From the NCBI GenBank assembly GCA_910589415.1, contig OU342633.1, forward strand, positions 53,996,404 through 54,060,403: 64,000 bases of DNA, written 5' to 3'. The position numbers and the translations under genes are program-made. Every line of letters starts with the position of its first letter. The first letter of the stretch is position 1. Under the pieces are notes generated by a model, which saw nothing but the letters and a program-made list of their open reading frames with translations, made no database searches and was not told where the DNA came from. Shown here piece by piece: positions 22,444-33,884 of the stretch. Source of the stretch: Malachius bipustulatus. Taxonomy: Eukaryota > Arthropoda > Insecta > Coleoptera > Melyridae.

Positions 22444-23940
22444 ACATCATCATTTTTTTTTTTTTTTTGAAAAAGGAGGGTAAATCCATTATGGATACCC
22501 ATGCATTGGGTTATGTGGGAGTCCCACCCACTAAAAGCCCCTCCTTTCGAGGGCCGTCTTGGTCACCGGAAGCACCTCAGCCTCATGGGCTTATTGTGCA
22601 CCCCGTTTTGCTTCATGACACCCATTCCATCAGTCTGGTTCCCTGAACTAACTTGTGCAGCCCCGTTACTGAATGAGTTTCATATTCTTCCGGACGCATT
22701 TTTTGTTGTCCGTATATCTCCTGTCTTCTGCGATCCAGAGCCTCGCATTCACACAGTACATGTTTTGCTGTCTCCTGGGCCCTATTGCATTCTCGGCAAC
22801 TTAGGTCTCCATTGAACAGTCCTATTTTATTTAAGTGTTCTTTTAGGGCAATATGTCCCGTTAGTAATCCCACTGTAATGCGTAACTGATTCCTGCTAAG
22901 TAATAGTAGTTCTTCAGTTGTCTTTTTTATGGGTCCTTTGATAAAGGCTTTCCCGTGTTGGTGTTTGGTCCTTTTGTCCCAATATATTTTGTGTTTTTCT
23001 TTGACCCATATATTAACCTGACCCCGTGCTGTACTTTTTGGTACTCCCAGGGCAGGTTCTGGGCCAATGTATTTAGCCGAGGATCCTCTTCTTGCTAGCT
23101 CGTCGGCTTTTTCATTGCCTGTGATTCCTCTATGTCCTGGCACCCACATCAAGGTTACCTTATTGCGTTCTGCCAGGGTTTCGAGATTCTCACTGCATTC
23201 CCACAGTAGTCTGGACGTTATCTTGGGGCTTTCTATAGCCCTCAGAACCGCCTGACTATCTGTTAATATATTGATCCGTCTATTTTTGTAGGCCCTCTTA
23301 TTGTTTATGCTCGCGCAGTGTAGCATAGCGTATATTTCCGATTGAAATACAGTTGCCCACTGCCCGAGAGATATGGTGTGTTGAGTATTGTCCAACTCAT
23401 TGTATATGCCAGCTCCAGTTCCTTGGTCGGTCTTTGACCCGTCAATGTACCAGGTTGTTCCGACCAGCCTGTTGCTGTCTGTGGGCTCATTCCATTCCTC
23501 TCGATCTTTGATGCTCACCTCAAAGCTCTTGTGGAATTTGAATTTTGGAGCCATGTGGTCTGTGTTTGCATCTAGCAGGTCCACTTCCACATAGTTTTTT
23601 ATTCTATTGTGTCCAAGTTCCGCATATTTGCCCCTTGGTTCTTCTTGCAGCCTTAGTCGTGCCAGTCTTGCCTCTCCCATTATCATTAGATGAAGTGGTG
23701 GGAGGTCTAGGAGGACTTCCATTGCTGCAGTTGAAGTAGTTTTCATTGCCCCCGTTATTCCAAGGCATGCGAGTCTTTGCACCTTGCTGAGCTTGTTTAT
23801 CGCGGTATTTTGTTGCATCTTTGTCCACCATACCAGAGATGCATACAACAACATTGGTCTAATCACTCTGGTGTACGCCCAGTACACCATATGTGGTTTT
23901 AATCCCCATGTTTTTCCATAACATCATCATTACACTATAT
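22444..23940 (-). mobile_element. 5'-truncated LINE insertion with 10-11-bp target duplication
   Basis: ACATCATCAT(T) occurs at 22444-22453 and again at 23931-23940, bounding the element. On the minus strand the 3' end is a poly(A) tail (T run from 22454 on the plus strand). The 5' end starts inside the reverse transcriptase (GKTWGLKPHM at about 23922), so target-primed reverse transcription stopped early. The body is about 1.48 kb. The clean boundaries and one long intact frame show a recent insertion. Confidence 0.85.
22613..23922 (-). CDS. LINE ORF2 C-terminal part: RT thumb, RNase H and zinc knuckle
   Basis: The frame is open from the truncation point to its stop. The first Met codon is at 23890, but GKTWGLKPH precedes it in frame. 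The first 80 residues (YTRVIRPMLLYASLVWW, LACLGITGAM, LLDLPPL) are the end of the reverse transcriptase. Residues about 145-270 are an RNase H domain with all expected acidic positions: WYIDGSK, FQSEIYAML, ILTDSQAV and GNEKADELAR. The block VPGHRGITGNEKAD is diagnostic. A CxxC-HxxxC knuckle (CRECNRAQETAKHVLCEC) lies near the C-terminus. It is typical of RNase H-bearing non-LTR elements such as the R1/Loa/I group. It lacks the endonuclease and polymerase core, so it is not autonomous. Confidence 0.85.
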
Positions 23941-24162
23941 CACTAGAGATTGGTAGATTGTAAATAAGATAAGATAGGCAACTAGTTTTTGGGTACCTGT
24001 TATAAATTCACCTTTTATAAATTATGAGTACCAGTTTAGGCGTAAAAAATAGTGTAACACATTTCTAGCTTACATATGTTACTTGCAAAATTATAAATAA
24101 ATTTCGTCCAAGTATCTTGATGGCAAACTTCCCCATGAAACTGATCTTAGAACCGTGAAATA
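23941..24162. other. Short unassigned spacer between LINE and palindrome
   Basis: AT-rich; no coding or repeat structure recognised. Confidence 0.5.
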
Positions 24163-24781
24163 TACAGGGTGTCTGCTTAAGTTGGAACCATATGGAAAAC
24201 TTTTTTATTGTTGGTTTTATGGAAAAATGTATTCTTGAAAAAAAGTTGTGCATGGTCCAAAACTTCAAATTCAGCCATCAGATATCGATTTTTTTAGCCA
24301 TATACGAGGTGTGTTAAAAAATGAAAATTTAACGCAAGAGTAAAGTACCTTTATTTTTGACAATATCAAAAATTGTTACTTAAAAAAGTTGATCAGCACT
24401 GCTAATGACATTCAAATATGCAATTCATCAAACATTTGCTTTATCAAAGGGATAGGGTTTATCAGCAGCGGTTTAGTTTTTATGCTGTTTTTTATTGGTT
24501 ACGCAACTACATGTTGTTGCATATTTGAATGTTATTTGTAATTCTGATAAACTTTTTTGAATAACAATTTTTGATATTGTCGAAAATACAGGTACTTTAC
24601 TCTTGCGTTAAATTGATATTTTTTGACAAACCTCGTATACGGCTTAAAAACAATCGATACCTGATGGCTGCATTTTAAGTTTTGGACTACGCACAACTTT
24701 TTATAAAGAATAAATTTTTTCACAAAACCAACAATAAAAAAGTTTTCCATATGGTTCCAACTTAAGCAGACACACACTGTA
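24163..24781. mobile_element. 617-bp palindromic foldback element, TA-flanked
   Basis: The left end TA-CAGGGTGTCTGCTTAAGT and the mirrored right end CTTAAGCAGACACACACTG-TA bound arms that share GGAACCATATGGAAAAC and an inner CGAGGTGTGTTAAAAAATG segment. The arms meet near 24470. The ORFs here are inside the arms. It is non-coding. Confidence 0.8.
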
Positions 24782-24984
24782 TACATGTCATAAAAAGCAG
24801 CATATTATGTAATCGTAAATTTAAAAAATAGAATCATAATATGATAAAAAATATGTAGGTATGTTAAACAAAAGAGAGATAAAATAAAAATAAAAAAAGG
24901 GAAATTTTTTTATCTTGTTTTAATGGATATTTTTGTAATCATTTTCATGTCAATAATACATAAATTGAAAATTTTACACTTAGA

Positions 24985-25070
24985 CTCGACACCTTCTTCG
25001 GGAAGGGCCACAGAAATCTGCCCGTTAAGCTAATGGGCCTTTATAATACCCGCACTGTAGGTGATTTAAT
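24985..25070 (+). repeat. Dispersed retroelement-tail repeat, copy 1
   Basis: CAGAAATCTGCCCGTTAAGC followed by TAATGGGCCTTTATAATAC matches 39932-39990 with few differences. Shared tails of this kind are usually the 3' ends of 5'-truncated LINEs or SINEs. The parent element is not identified. Confidence 0.5.
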
Positions 25071-25470
25071 CAAGCAAAAAAAAGGAATTTAAAAACTAGA
25101 TTTTTTATTTGTATCCACAGTTTTTTCTCTCTATTTTCTCACCTTTCCTGTACACTATCACTAGCTGGACTTTTTTAATAAGACAGATAGCGCACAGTGT
25201 TGCCAGATTTTACCGATTTTAAGTATAAGTCCAGTTTTTATCGAATATACCTAATTAGCTAAATTCCCATTGTTAGGTTCTCTCTCCCCTGAAATTTAGA
25301 GAAAATGAAAGAGGCAAGTAAAATATAAGATCTAGAAGAAAAGTAAAAAACTTATGAGGTAGTAAATTTCCGGGAAGAGAGTCTATAATATTGTATCAGA
25401 ATACTGTAAAAATGACAACACTGTACGACTATAAAACCTGAACAGTGACATGCGCGTTATTGCCCTGAGA

Positions 25471-25668
25471 ATCGATTTTTACGTGAGTCCAGGTTAGCTC
25501 CGGATTTTTGTTTGTCAGCCCAGGTTAGGTCCAAAAATCGATTTTTACGTGAGGCCAGGTTAGCTCCGGATTTTTGTTTGTCAGCCCAGGTTAGGTCCGA
25601 AAATCGATTTTTACGTGAGGCCAGGTTAGCTCCGGATTTTTGTTTGTCAGCCCAGCTTAGGTCCGAAA
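25471..25668 (+). repeat. Tandem repeat, three copies of 66 bp
   Basis: Three units start at 25471, 25537 and 25603. Each contains ATCGATTTTTACGTGAG, CCAGGTTAGCTCCGG and TTTTTGTTTGTCAGCCCAG. The units differ at only a few positions, so amplification is recent or homogenised. Each unit has two related AGGTTAG cores. No coding role is seen. Confidence 0.9.
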
Positions 25669-26977
25669 ATCAGAATATTCAGAAAAAATAAAAACTTAGA
25701 AGATTGAAAAAATCACTGTCAACTTACAGAAAAAATATCTAAAAGCAACCTACTAGTCCTACTATTAATTACGGGCATTCTAATCTGCACACTCATGAAC
25801 ATTATGTCTGCGGAGACTTCAATAGCCGTATAGACCAGAAACCTTCTAAAAATACAGATAACTTAAGATATTATATACTTAATGTTAATAAATATTTATG
25901 TGCTGCTCCTCAAACCTCTGCGTTTCCTGAAATGTTCCAAATATAAGTGAATGCATACCTACACATTCGATACAAGATATAAATTTACGTATTTATCCCT
26001 AACGATAACCATTTGTATTATTATTATTATATTGATACCTATAATCTTGCATTAAAGTTTTTTTTTCATATCTATATCATCTACCATACCCATAATATAA
26101 GTTTCCCTTATGACATCTTAAGTTCTCGAGTTTCGGGGATAAGGTATAGAAATTTTTTATTTTTTTTTTACATTTTCTACCATATTATAGAGTACCTAAG
26201 TATGTACCTAGTAGAATATAGGATGCTTCCCTGTCTAACATTTTTCTCTGCTGGCAGCGTTGTATTTTCCAGCCAATGCATAGGTACTTTATATTCCTAA
26301 AAAGTAATGATTATGCCACAAAAGTTTAGGTATAGGTATTCCCAACGAGGCAATCGAATCTTTTATAATAGGAGAATTGTGGCGTAGTCTTCCACATATT
26401 ATGTGGGTATCATTATCGTAAAATGGTATTTCCGAAAAGAAAAATTTTCCATAACTTTACTGCTCATAAAAAAAAATTAACCACCGCAAGACTCTGAACA
26501 ATGAGTGGTGTTTGGTAAGGTATAAAGATATATAATTAATTAAGGTTCCACGCAAAAAAAACTAATAGTGGTTTATTATTATTCTTGTCCAAATAAATGT
26601 ATTATAGCAACTTTATCAGAGCTCTTTCTATTCATTAGATTTTTCATTCTACTAATAATGATATCAACTAATCTTATAAGGATATAGTAAGGAAAAGTTC
26701 TTATTTTTGGAATTCAAAATATGAGCTTACAAAAAATTACCATTTAGTGGATAATAAAATACTCGTCCATCTTTGGTTGTAAATCAGAAGCCAGATACAT
26801 GATAGCATGCATATTTATACGGTTCCAACAAGACGGTGTACCAGCACAGAATGATCAGATTTTCTTCAAGATGAGTAGAAGGAATAGGTGAAGGAGCCAG
26901 AATAAAATATTCGTCGAGATCCTCGGAAATTCGAGTATAAATTTGAGTACCTACTTTTTATCGCTTAAACCGTCTTA
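25669..26977. other. No gene recognised
   Basis: AT-rich; the ORF at 26013-26300 is a Tyr/Phe-rich low-complexity frame and is not credited. A short rather coding-like stretch at 25780-25960 has stops in every frame. Confidence 0.5.
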
Positions 26978-27840
26978 TACAAGATGACCATTTTCAAAAA
27001 AAAAGTGTATTTTTGTGGTGATTTGTAATCCGTAAATAAATATATAGATTTACTTATTTATAGAAATAAGTAGATGCACTAATGCTAAAAACCTAAATAA
27101 TCTCAAAATCTTATTTTAGACCTTTTTTGTGGCTGTAAATAAATTTATTTAAGTCGTAAACGAGCTATCACTCTGGCATTTCAAAAATTTTCAAGGCCGA
27201 GTAGATCCAAGGGCTTTCATAGTCTGTTTGTTTTTCTTATTTCAGCCATATTGTCTTTCATATCATTCGGTATGAAAAAAAAATAATTTAACCTTAAACA
27301 TATAAATAAAAAAAATATTCTTAAAAAACGTGATTTTTCACCGAATGACGTCATCAGTAAAAATCATTCTCCGAAAAACCAACAGGAGGGTAATATGACC
27401 GAAATCGTACTATGATTTTTATTTTTTTTCCGAAAAAGGAGAGGGGGTTTTGAAAATTTATTATTGAATAGCCTATAGGTTTCCTTGATTTTTTTTATAC
27501 CAAATGACAAGAAAAAAACAAACTGGCGGCCATAAGAAAAACAAAAGTTTTCTATGAAATTTGCAAGATCTAGTCGGCTTTGAAAATTTTTAAAATGTCA
27601 GATGGACAGCTCATGACGACTTATGTTAACCTTTGAAAAGGACATTGCTAGAATAAAAAAAAACCAATTTTTCAATTTTTCAGCATATATCAGCAATACC
27701 TGAGAAGCCGTTCTTAATTTATTTTCAGATTACAGCTCATCACAAAAATACGCAATTTCCCCTCAGTTAACCTACTTCGTATCTCTTAAGATAAGCGAGA
27801 TCATTTTCTTTGAAAACGGGCACCCCTGTATAACATAAGG
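26978..27840. mobile_element. Diverged palindromic foldback element related to the 12.3-kb one
   Basis: The left end TACAAGATGACCATTTTC and the right end (reverse complement TACAGGGGTGCCCGTTTTC) bound arms that share a TTTTTGTG/TGATTTGTAATC block and the GAGTAGATCCAAGGGCTTTC block. The latter is also present in the 12322-13326 element. Divergence between the arms is higher, so it is older. Confidence 0.65.
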
Positions 27841-28471
27841 TAGGTTTTCAACCGCCGAGGAATCAAATTTTACAAAAAGTCGAGGTCCCATATCAGTGAA
27901 TAATATTACACATTATTGCGTATTTTGATTTCATCTTAATTATTATTGATCTGATAATTTAAATAAGTTAAGTTAATTAAAGAAATAACTCAAGAAGTAA
28001 AAAACTTAAAAAAATAGTTTCCAGCTTAAAATAAAAATTTCAAAACAATTCCAGGAAGTCAGAAGACAATTTTAAATAACCAGATATGAATGAAAATGAA
28101 CTAGTTCAATAAACCATATATGAATCCATAAATTAATTAACAAGTCGTTACCCACGTGCGCCTTCCTATTAATAGTAAGCGAACAAATTCAAATAGGATG
28201 AATAATATTCGAATGAATCACGAACAATGCACGGACAGGTACGGACTAAGAAGAATCCTCCCAGAGGAATGCTACTCAGAATAATTCCTTTGACGTAAGT
28301 CCACGATGATGATGAATATCTCACCAATGATTAACCGTTACTGCACCAGCACCAGCACCAGCTCAAGTGATAACTGTTACTTCATTGATATTGGCACTGG
28401 TTCCATTCATAACGACCTTGCATATGAATCAGATTTCAGAGTTAGTGACCCAGTAATTCCTGGGTACTTAC
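27841..28471. other. No gene; region just inside a candidate donor
   Basis: AT-rich to about 28200, then GC-richer with a CACCAGCACCAGCACCAG run at about 28345. On the minus strand this lies immediately downstream of the donor at 28472 and would be intron. Confidence 0.4.
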
Positions 28472-28570
28472 CTTCTGATGTCTGATACCTCGGGGTCGTG
28501 GCCATAAGTGCCGGTGCCGCAGATTTCAGGAAATGATTCACGATTCTTTAAGATTACGTTTGTAATTAGG
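28472..28570 (-). other. Candidate minus-strand exon with GTAAGT donor
   Basis: The minus-strand sequence ...CATCAGAAG is followed by GTAAGTACCC, a full consensus donor. The upstream 100 bp (GGTGCCGCAGATTTC, GGGGTCGTGG on the opposite strand) is GC-richer than the surroundings. The upstream limit is unknown. No coding frame is assigned, so it is perhaps an untranslated first exon. Confidence 0.3.
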
Positions 28571-28689
28571 AAGAGGTAGGCCGGTTATGAAATCTGATGC
28601 AAGAATGGCAAGAATGCAAGAATGAGAGTGACTTGACGGTCAAAAAAAGACGATAATGCTGATCAGTTGTTGTGTAAATCTAAGAAACT

Positions 28690-28905
28690 TTTTCAAACTT
28701 TCAAAGTGTCCCTTATTTAGTGATCATTATGGGGGTATCTCGTACTATAGTTTTCGGACATCTCGAATCCTTAAACAAGATATCTGTGATCGTTCCTGAA
28801 AAGTCCTGAAAAAAAACTGCAATTTTTTTCTCAATAGCTTTTTTATTATTTGAAGATTCAATTTCAAAGGTAATGTTTATGTGTAATGTAAAGGTCATTT
28901 GATTG
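28690..28905. repeat. Half-arm of a foldback element
   Basis: GGACATCTCGAATCC, ACAAGATATCTGTGATCGTT and CCTGAAAAGTCCTGAAAAAA follow the arm of the 12322-13326 family (compare 12417-12490). There is no mirrored partner on the other side; the region is cut by the next palindrome. Confidence 0.6.
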
Positions 28906-28920
28906 TTTTTACGCCTGCCA

Positions 28921-29382
28921 GTGCACCTTGGCAGGGGTAGCTACCCCTTTGCTTATCTATCATCATAGGGAACAGATATCGAGTGATACCTACATCATTT
29001 GAAAGCTACTTGAATTCCCTCTACAACGATATCCAACATTTTGGGTTTCGCTTACATACATGGTGGCCCAACGAAAACGTAACTCGCCTTAATCACTTGT
29101 ATGTAGACCATCCTGTATGTAAGAGAAACCCAAAATGTTGGATATCGTTGTAAAGAGAATTCAAATAGCTTTCAAATGATGTATCACTCGATAGCTGTTC
29201 CCTATGATGATAAGCAAAGGGGTAGCTACCCCTGCCAAGAGGGTGAACTTGGGTAGTTAAATTTGTCACGAAAATATGTCCCCCTCGATTAAAAAATCGA
29301 CATGTTTCGGCCTTTTTCGCATACATCTTCACTTTCCAAACTATTAGGCTTGTTACCTTTTCGATGTCCCACCCTGTATAAA
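28921..29382. mobile_element. Short palindrome (about 325 bp) plus an unpaired element end
   Basis: CTTGGCAGGGGTAGCTACCC at 28928 is mirrored by GGGTAGCTACCCCTGCCAAG at 29220. Complementarity continues through ATCATAGGGAACAG and AACCCAAAATGTT to a centre near 29080. To the right, 29247-29382 ends CACCCTG-TA without a left-hand partner, as if the left part had been lost. Confidence 0.7.
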
Positions 29383-29904
29383 TAATAAAGAATACCTATA
29401 GGTCAGGAAAAATAACTTTTTTCTTCTCCTATTTCATTATTATCTACACGCATTCCTCCAGGACTGACAAGACTCTATGCTATTAATAAAAATTGTCTAC
29501 TTTCCTCATTTTAAAGTGGTATGTGTAGGTTAACACTCTGTAGAAATATTCTCAAGCAAGTAAGTCAGGTGCCTTTGTAATTGATATAAATTACCACCTG
29601 TCTCCTGTCACATATCAAGATTATGCAATTCTCTGATGATGCATAATGAACCTTTACTATGTTTGACGACCTCTCATCTCGAGCCGTTTATTAAATGACA
29701 CTTTTGAGCAAAGGAAGCGAATTACATTCTCAAATGCCGAAGAAATACGATATGAACCAAGTCAAACAATGTAAATTTGTGCAACTCTGCCTATTTTTTT
29801 CTATCCACCAGTATCAAGGTTAAGAAAAATCTCTCACTGTTATAAGAGATTCGGTCTATGATTTCTTTTTTCTTTTGGAAAACCCGAACCTATGAAATTT
29901 ATGT

Positions 29905-30015
29905 TTTCAACCCTTTACTTTGTAGAATCTCTGCATACTGATAGATAAAACACTAATGTTTTTAAAAAAATTGTACTATAAATATTAGAATTTTTTACAA
30001 ACATTAGTGTTTTAT
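29905..30015. repeat. Dispersed repeat with a small palindrome
   Basis: 29905-29965 is the reverse complement of the repeat at 14463-14545 (CTCTGCATACTGATAG). AAAACACTAATGTTT at about 29947 is mirrored by AAACATTAGTGTTTTATC at about 29998, giving a 60-bp hairpin. It is probably two abutting copies of one element end. Confidence 0.6.
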
Positions 30016-31696
30016 CCATCATCCACCTGAACCTGAATTTTAAAAGCTATGTTAAATTAATGTTGAAGTTGTCAAATTTTCGCTTCTCCTATATTTATGA
30101 TTAGAGTCGAATGAGATAGTCGAAATAGATCTATTAACACTGTTCAATGAAATTAGATTAGATTGCAAGCACCTAATCAAATAATGTAAAGATATAATAT
30201 AACGGAACCGTTCCGTAAGGGTGGTTTAAATGAAATATTTGAAATTCACTTGCACGTGTAAACCAGTTTTGACATTAATTTGACAGAAAATTTCCGAACA
30301 TGTCTAAACTAAGGTAACTTAAATAAAGTCATGCCTTTCTTGTATTTAATTTAAATACAGTAATCCTGTATTTTAATAAAGTATAAAATATTTAAGGAAA
30401 TGTTGAATGCCCATGCGTGTAAGTCAAATAAAGGAAAACTTTATCAAAGGATCCGTGTAAAGACGGTTGCAATATGCAATAACTATCTATTATCTTTGTT
30501 ATTATTTTTTTTTTCATTGAAAGCTCAAAATAAATTTAAAGCATCATTTGGGGGCTTCTTCGGGATTGTTCAAATAAAACTTTTATCAAGAATAACGAAA
30601 AAAGAGGAGGATAAACGTCAAAACAAATTCAAGCCAAGTAGAAATACTGACAAAAAAAAAAGAGTTATACGAAGGAGCTTGGTGAAAAAGAACGAGATCA
30701 GTTTTTGAACAGAAGAAGCTCAACTGTTAGACATTGTTTCAACTGCGGTTCAAACACGAGAAGAATCAGGCACACCCCAAGATAAAGGACCCAAATCTCG
30801 ATCCAAATGTTTTAATATTGGTGGCTATACATATTATGATGTTAACACCTAAGTCTAAATCGGACACATTGGAAGTTTTCCAACAAACACATCCTTGTTC
30901 TGTATAATTTCGGGAATTGATCTACACGATATTTCAAACCACTCTAAACCTGAAAAAATCATTTTTTCCTGCCAGGAATATTTCGGATTACGGATACTTT
31001 CACTACTACATGTATCACTCGCTAAGGACAAAAGTGAGCACCTTTTTTTCTATATAAGCAGCTTGTAAGCAGATTCAACAATAAACATCAACCCACTCGG
31101 TTTGATGACTTACTTACAAAACAAACTAATACATAATAATGGAGAATTTACAATTTAAATTTTGTCTTCGGGGCACTACTCCTCTGTTGTTCGAAGATTG
31201 CAACAAATTCTTCAATTTGTTTAATTCAGGGGGGCCAATAACCCACAACATTTGAAAATACAAATCCCATCAGGTTTACTCCCATTCTACGAAAATAACG
31301 TTGCTCCATAAAAATTTTTGCCGAAATGACACGGCACTAATATGAGCCACATTTTTTGATTTTATAAAATCGACCAGTCTAAAGAAAATACAAAACAAAA
31401 GAATGTTACCCTAGTAAGAAGTCCTTGACCATTGAAATGACATAAACAATAATAATATGTAAACATCAATTATTTATGTAATCGGGCGCGTCCGCTAAAA
31501 TAACCCGACAACCAGGCCAGGAGTTAGAGATGGGCCACCCGAGTAACGGGGGAGCAACAACCCTTGTGCGTGAAACTGTTTCAGACTACTGTTCGTATCC
31601 ATAAAATTGGCCATGGTATACTCAAAAGTTCAATAAAACAACAATCAGTAGGTCAATGAGTATAATGTATATTTTTTCTTTCAAAAATAGGAATAT
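30016..31696. other. No gene recognised
   Basis: A 102-codon Lys-rich ORF (30400-30708) has no recognisable domain and lies in AT-rich DNA, so it is not called. A GC-richer patch at 31485-31580 is probably part of the retroelement ending at the motif that follows. Confidence 0.4.
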
Positions 31697-31737
31697 CTTG
31701 TCGACCGGTTTCGGGTGTTAACCCATCTTCAGGACAA
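31697..31737 (-). ncRNA. Hammerhead-ribozyme-like motif, copy C (best formed)
   Basis: On the minus strand the order is TTGTC (stem I), core CTGAAGA, an extra T, GGGT-TAAC-ACCC (stem II), GAAA, ACCGGT (palindromic stem III), C (cleavage position, giving GTC), then GACAA pairing perfectly with TTGTC. All three helices form and the core and GAAA are conserved. The one departure from the textbook core is the single extra T between A9 and stem II, which copies A and B also have. Activity cannot be judged from sequence alone. This is the expected terminal motif of a Penelope-like element, though no reverse transcriptase is visible beside it. Confidence 0.6.
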
Positions 31738-33884
31738 TTGTCAGTTTACAAGAGTCGCGGTCCACACATAAAGGTATACAATTCATGTTTAAAAATAGGC
31801 CTAGGCCAGATGTAAAAATGTAGAAACACGTGGTCATAAGAACAGAAATTCTCTAAGACACTTCCAAAGAACAATCACACATATAAATAAAATCAAAAAT
31901 TAAAATTATGTCATTAAAACCCTTCCCGAGTGGAAGGGTGGCGTTAATTGAATTAAGGGGTTAAAATTGTAATCTAATTAAATTTTTAAGACAAGTAAAA
32001 CGGTGGACCGACGTGAGGCGTCGATCCCCGGTGAGTGATCTGTTTAGTGGATACTGTTCGTATATCTACTAAATGATTTGGAGTTCTGGATGAAATACCG
32101 AGGATTTAAGTCGTCCAACTCGCAGAAAAATTACAGTTACTTTGAAGTAACCTATCAACGAATAACAGTTACAGTAAGGAACCGTTATACTGAGGAAGTG
32201 TTACTAAATGAACACCCGATATAATAATTTATATTAAGTGAAAGTTATCGATTTTTAAAAGAAATTATTAAAAACAATCTTCGTTGCTTTTTCGTTAAGT
32301 ATTTTGTGATAAATCTCTCAGTTCAAGTTTCAAAATAAAAGTAAAGTCGCTTTTTTATAATATGAAGCCTACTATCAACTTGGTAACTATTGTTTTTAAT
32401 AATAATATACAGTGGCTTTACCATTTATTATGAAACCGGCTCCTATAATATGTTTATCAGAGTGTTCTGTAGCGTTTTGAAACATTTCATCCTTCATGGT
32501 TGTTTGACTATATAAACGCATGATATTAATAAAAAGAAGGTGATAAAAAGACGAACTGCACGTATACACGCTGTGAAATACATAAATAACAACAAATATT
32601 ATTTAATCACCTAAAGACTCGTTTTATTTTCCGTAATATATGTGTAATTAATGATTTGCGACTTAAGTCACGTATTTCATCCATTAAAACGACTTAGTTA
32701 AAATATATGGTTTGGCATTGAGTCCATCAACCTTCCTTTATCTCTATTCTATAAACCAAACGATGCTTACGTAATTAAATCCAGGTTTTTTTATATTTCT
32801 GGAAAACTCGTTGCATCTTTCAAGATTTTTTAATTAACATAGAAATTATATTGATTTAATAATTTATGCAATTATTATTGTTATGCACTTAAACAAATTA
32901 AATTATTATACTCCTAAAATTTAGGTATAGGTAAACAAGCTTAATTTTAATAATAATTATCCGGTAAATCATCAACGAATTTCCTAAATATTCATAATTT
33001 CACTTAATTTCACATTAAGAATTTTATTTTGTTATTTGTGGCCTGAATATTTCAAATATTTCTAACGGTTGTGTACATAAACTTTTAGAAGGTAAAGATC
33101 AAATAATAGTGTTTTAGTGACTGATGGAAAAACATTGGCGCCTCATTGATCCTAAAATATTCAAACTCATCTGGCAAAGTCGCAGGAATTTTTAGAGGAA
33201 ATATCCTGAATTCCTGAAAATTTAAACAGTAATACATCAAGAATGTTTACCTTGTTTACTTTTTTACTACCTATTTGATAATATACAACATTCTTGAACT
33301 AAAAATGGCAATTTGGATACACATTTTGCTTTTTTGGATGACATGCGCGCATCTATTATTTGAATTCGAAATTAAATGATATTTTGGACGCTGATGCAAT
33401 AACGTGATAATCTTGATTTGGTACTTATGGTCCAGGCAAAATTTATAATATCTCTGTTATTTATTTTTAAAATTAGATCTTCGAAAAAAATCTCTTGATT
33501 TTGTGGAGCTTTTCGATAAATACCGTGGTTATATTGTTGTCAAGAATGACGTTAGTTGACTTTAGTTATATAGCTGTTGAATGAAAAAAATGAAACAAAT
33601 AGGGATACAAAAGAGGCCAGGTATCCGAGTCGAGTGGATAAATGCGACCAAAATTAGCGATATACATCGCACACGGGTCCTTACCTTATGGAATGGAAAA
33701 AGAAACAGACGAGGAAAAAGATTAAATCTAAATCATCATTTAATCGAGAACCCAATGAACAACCCACCTCCAATTTGCACACAGGTCTGTGCTCTAAGAA
33801 TCCAACTCCTGCGCGTGTCTTCAAAAATTTATTCTCGCGCACCAATTTTTAGTAAAAATTTTTCAGAAGTAAAAAAAAATCATG
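31738..33884. other. No gene recognised
   Basis: 31740-32220 is moderately GC-rich and repeats the phrase TACTGTTCGTAT (about 31588 and 32047), possibly the rest of a Penelope-like terminal repeat. From 32230 the sequence is AT-rich with no coding signal. 33590-33884 probably contains the decayed 3' end of the transposase that follows, but I cannot align it residue by residue. Confidence 0.4.

Noticed and set aside
22501..23739. Several plus-strand ORFs of 60-104 codons
   Set aside because: All are antisense shadows of the RNase H-bearing LINE frame.
28345..28362. CACCAG repeats as a coding repeat or CRISPR-like array
   Set aside because: Three short adjacent triplet-pairs only; no spacers, no open frame.
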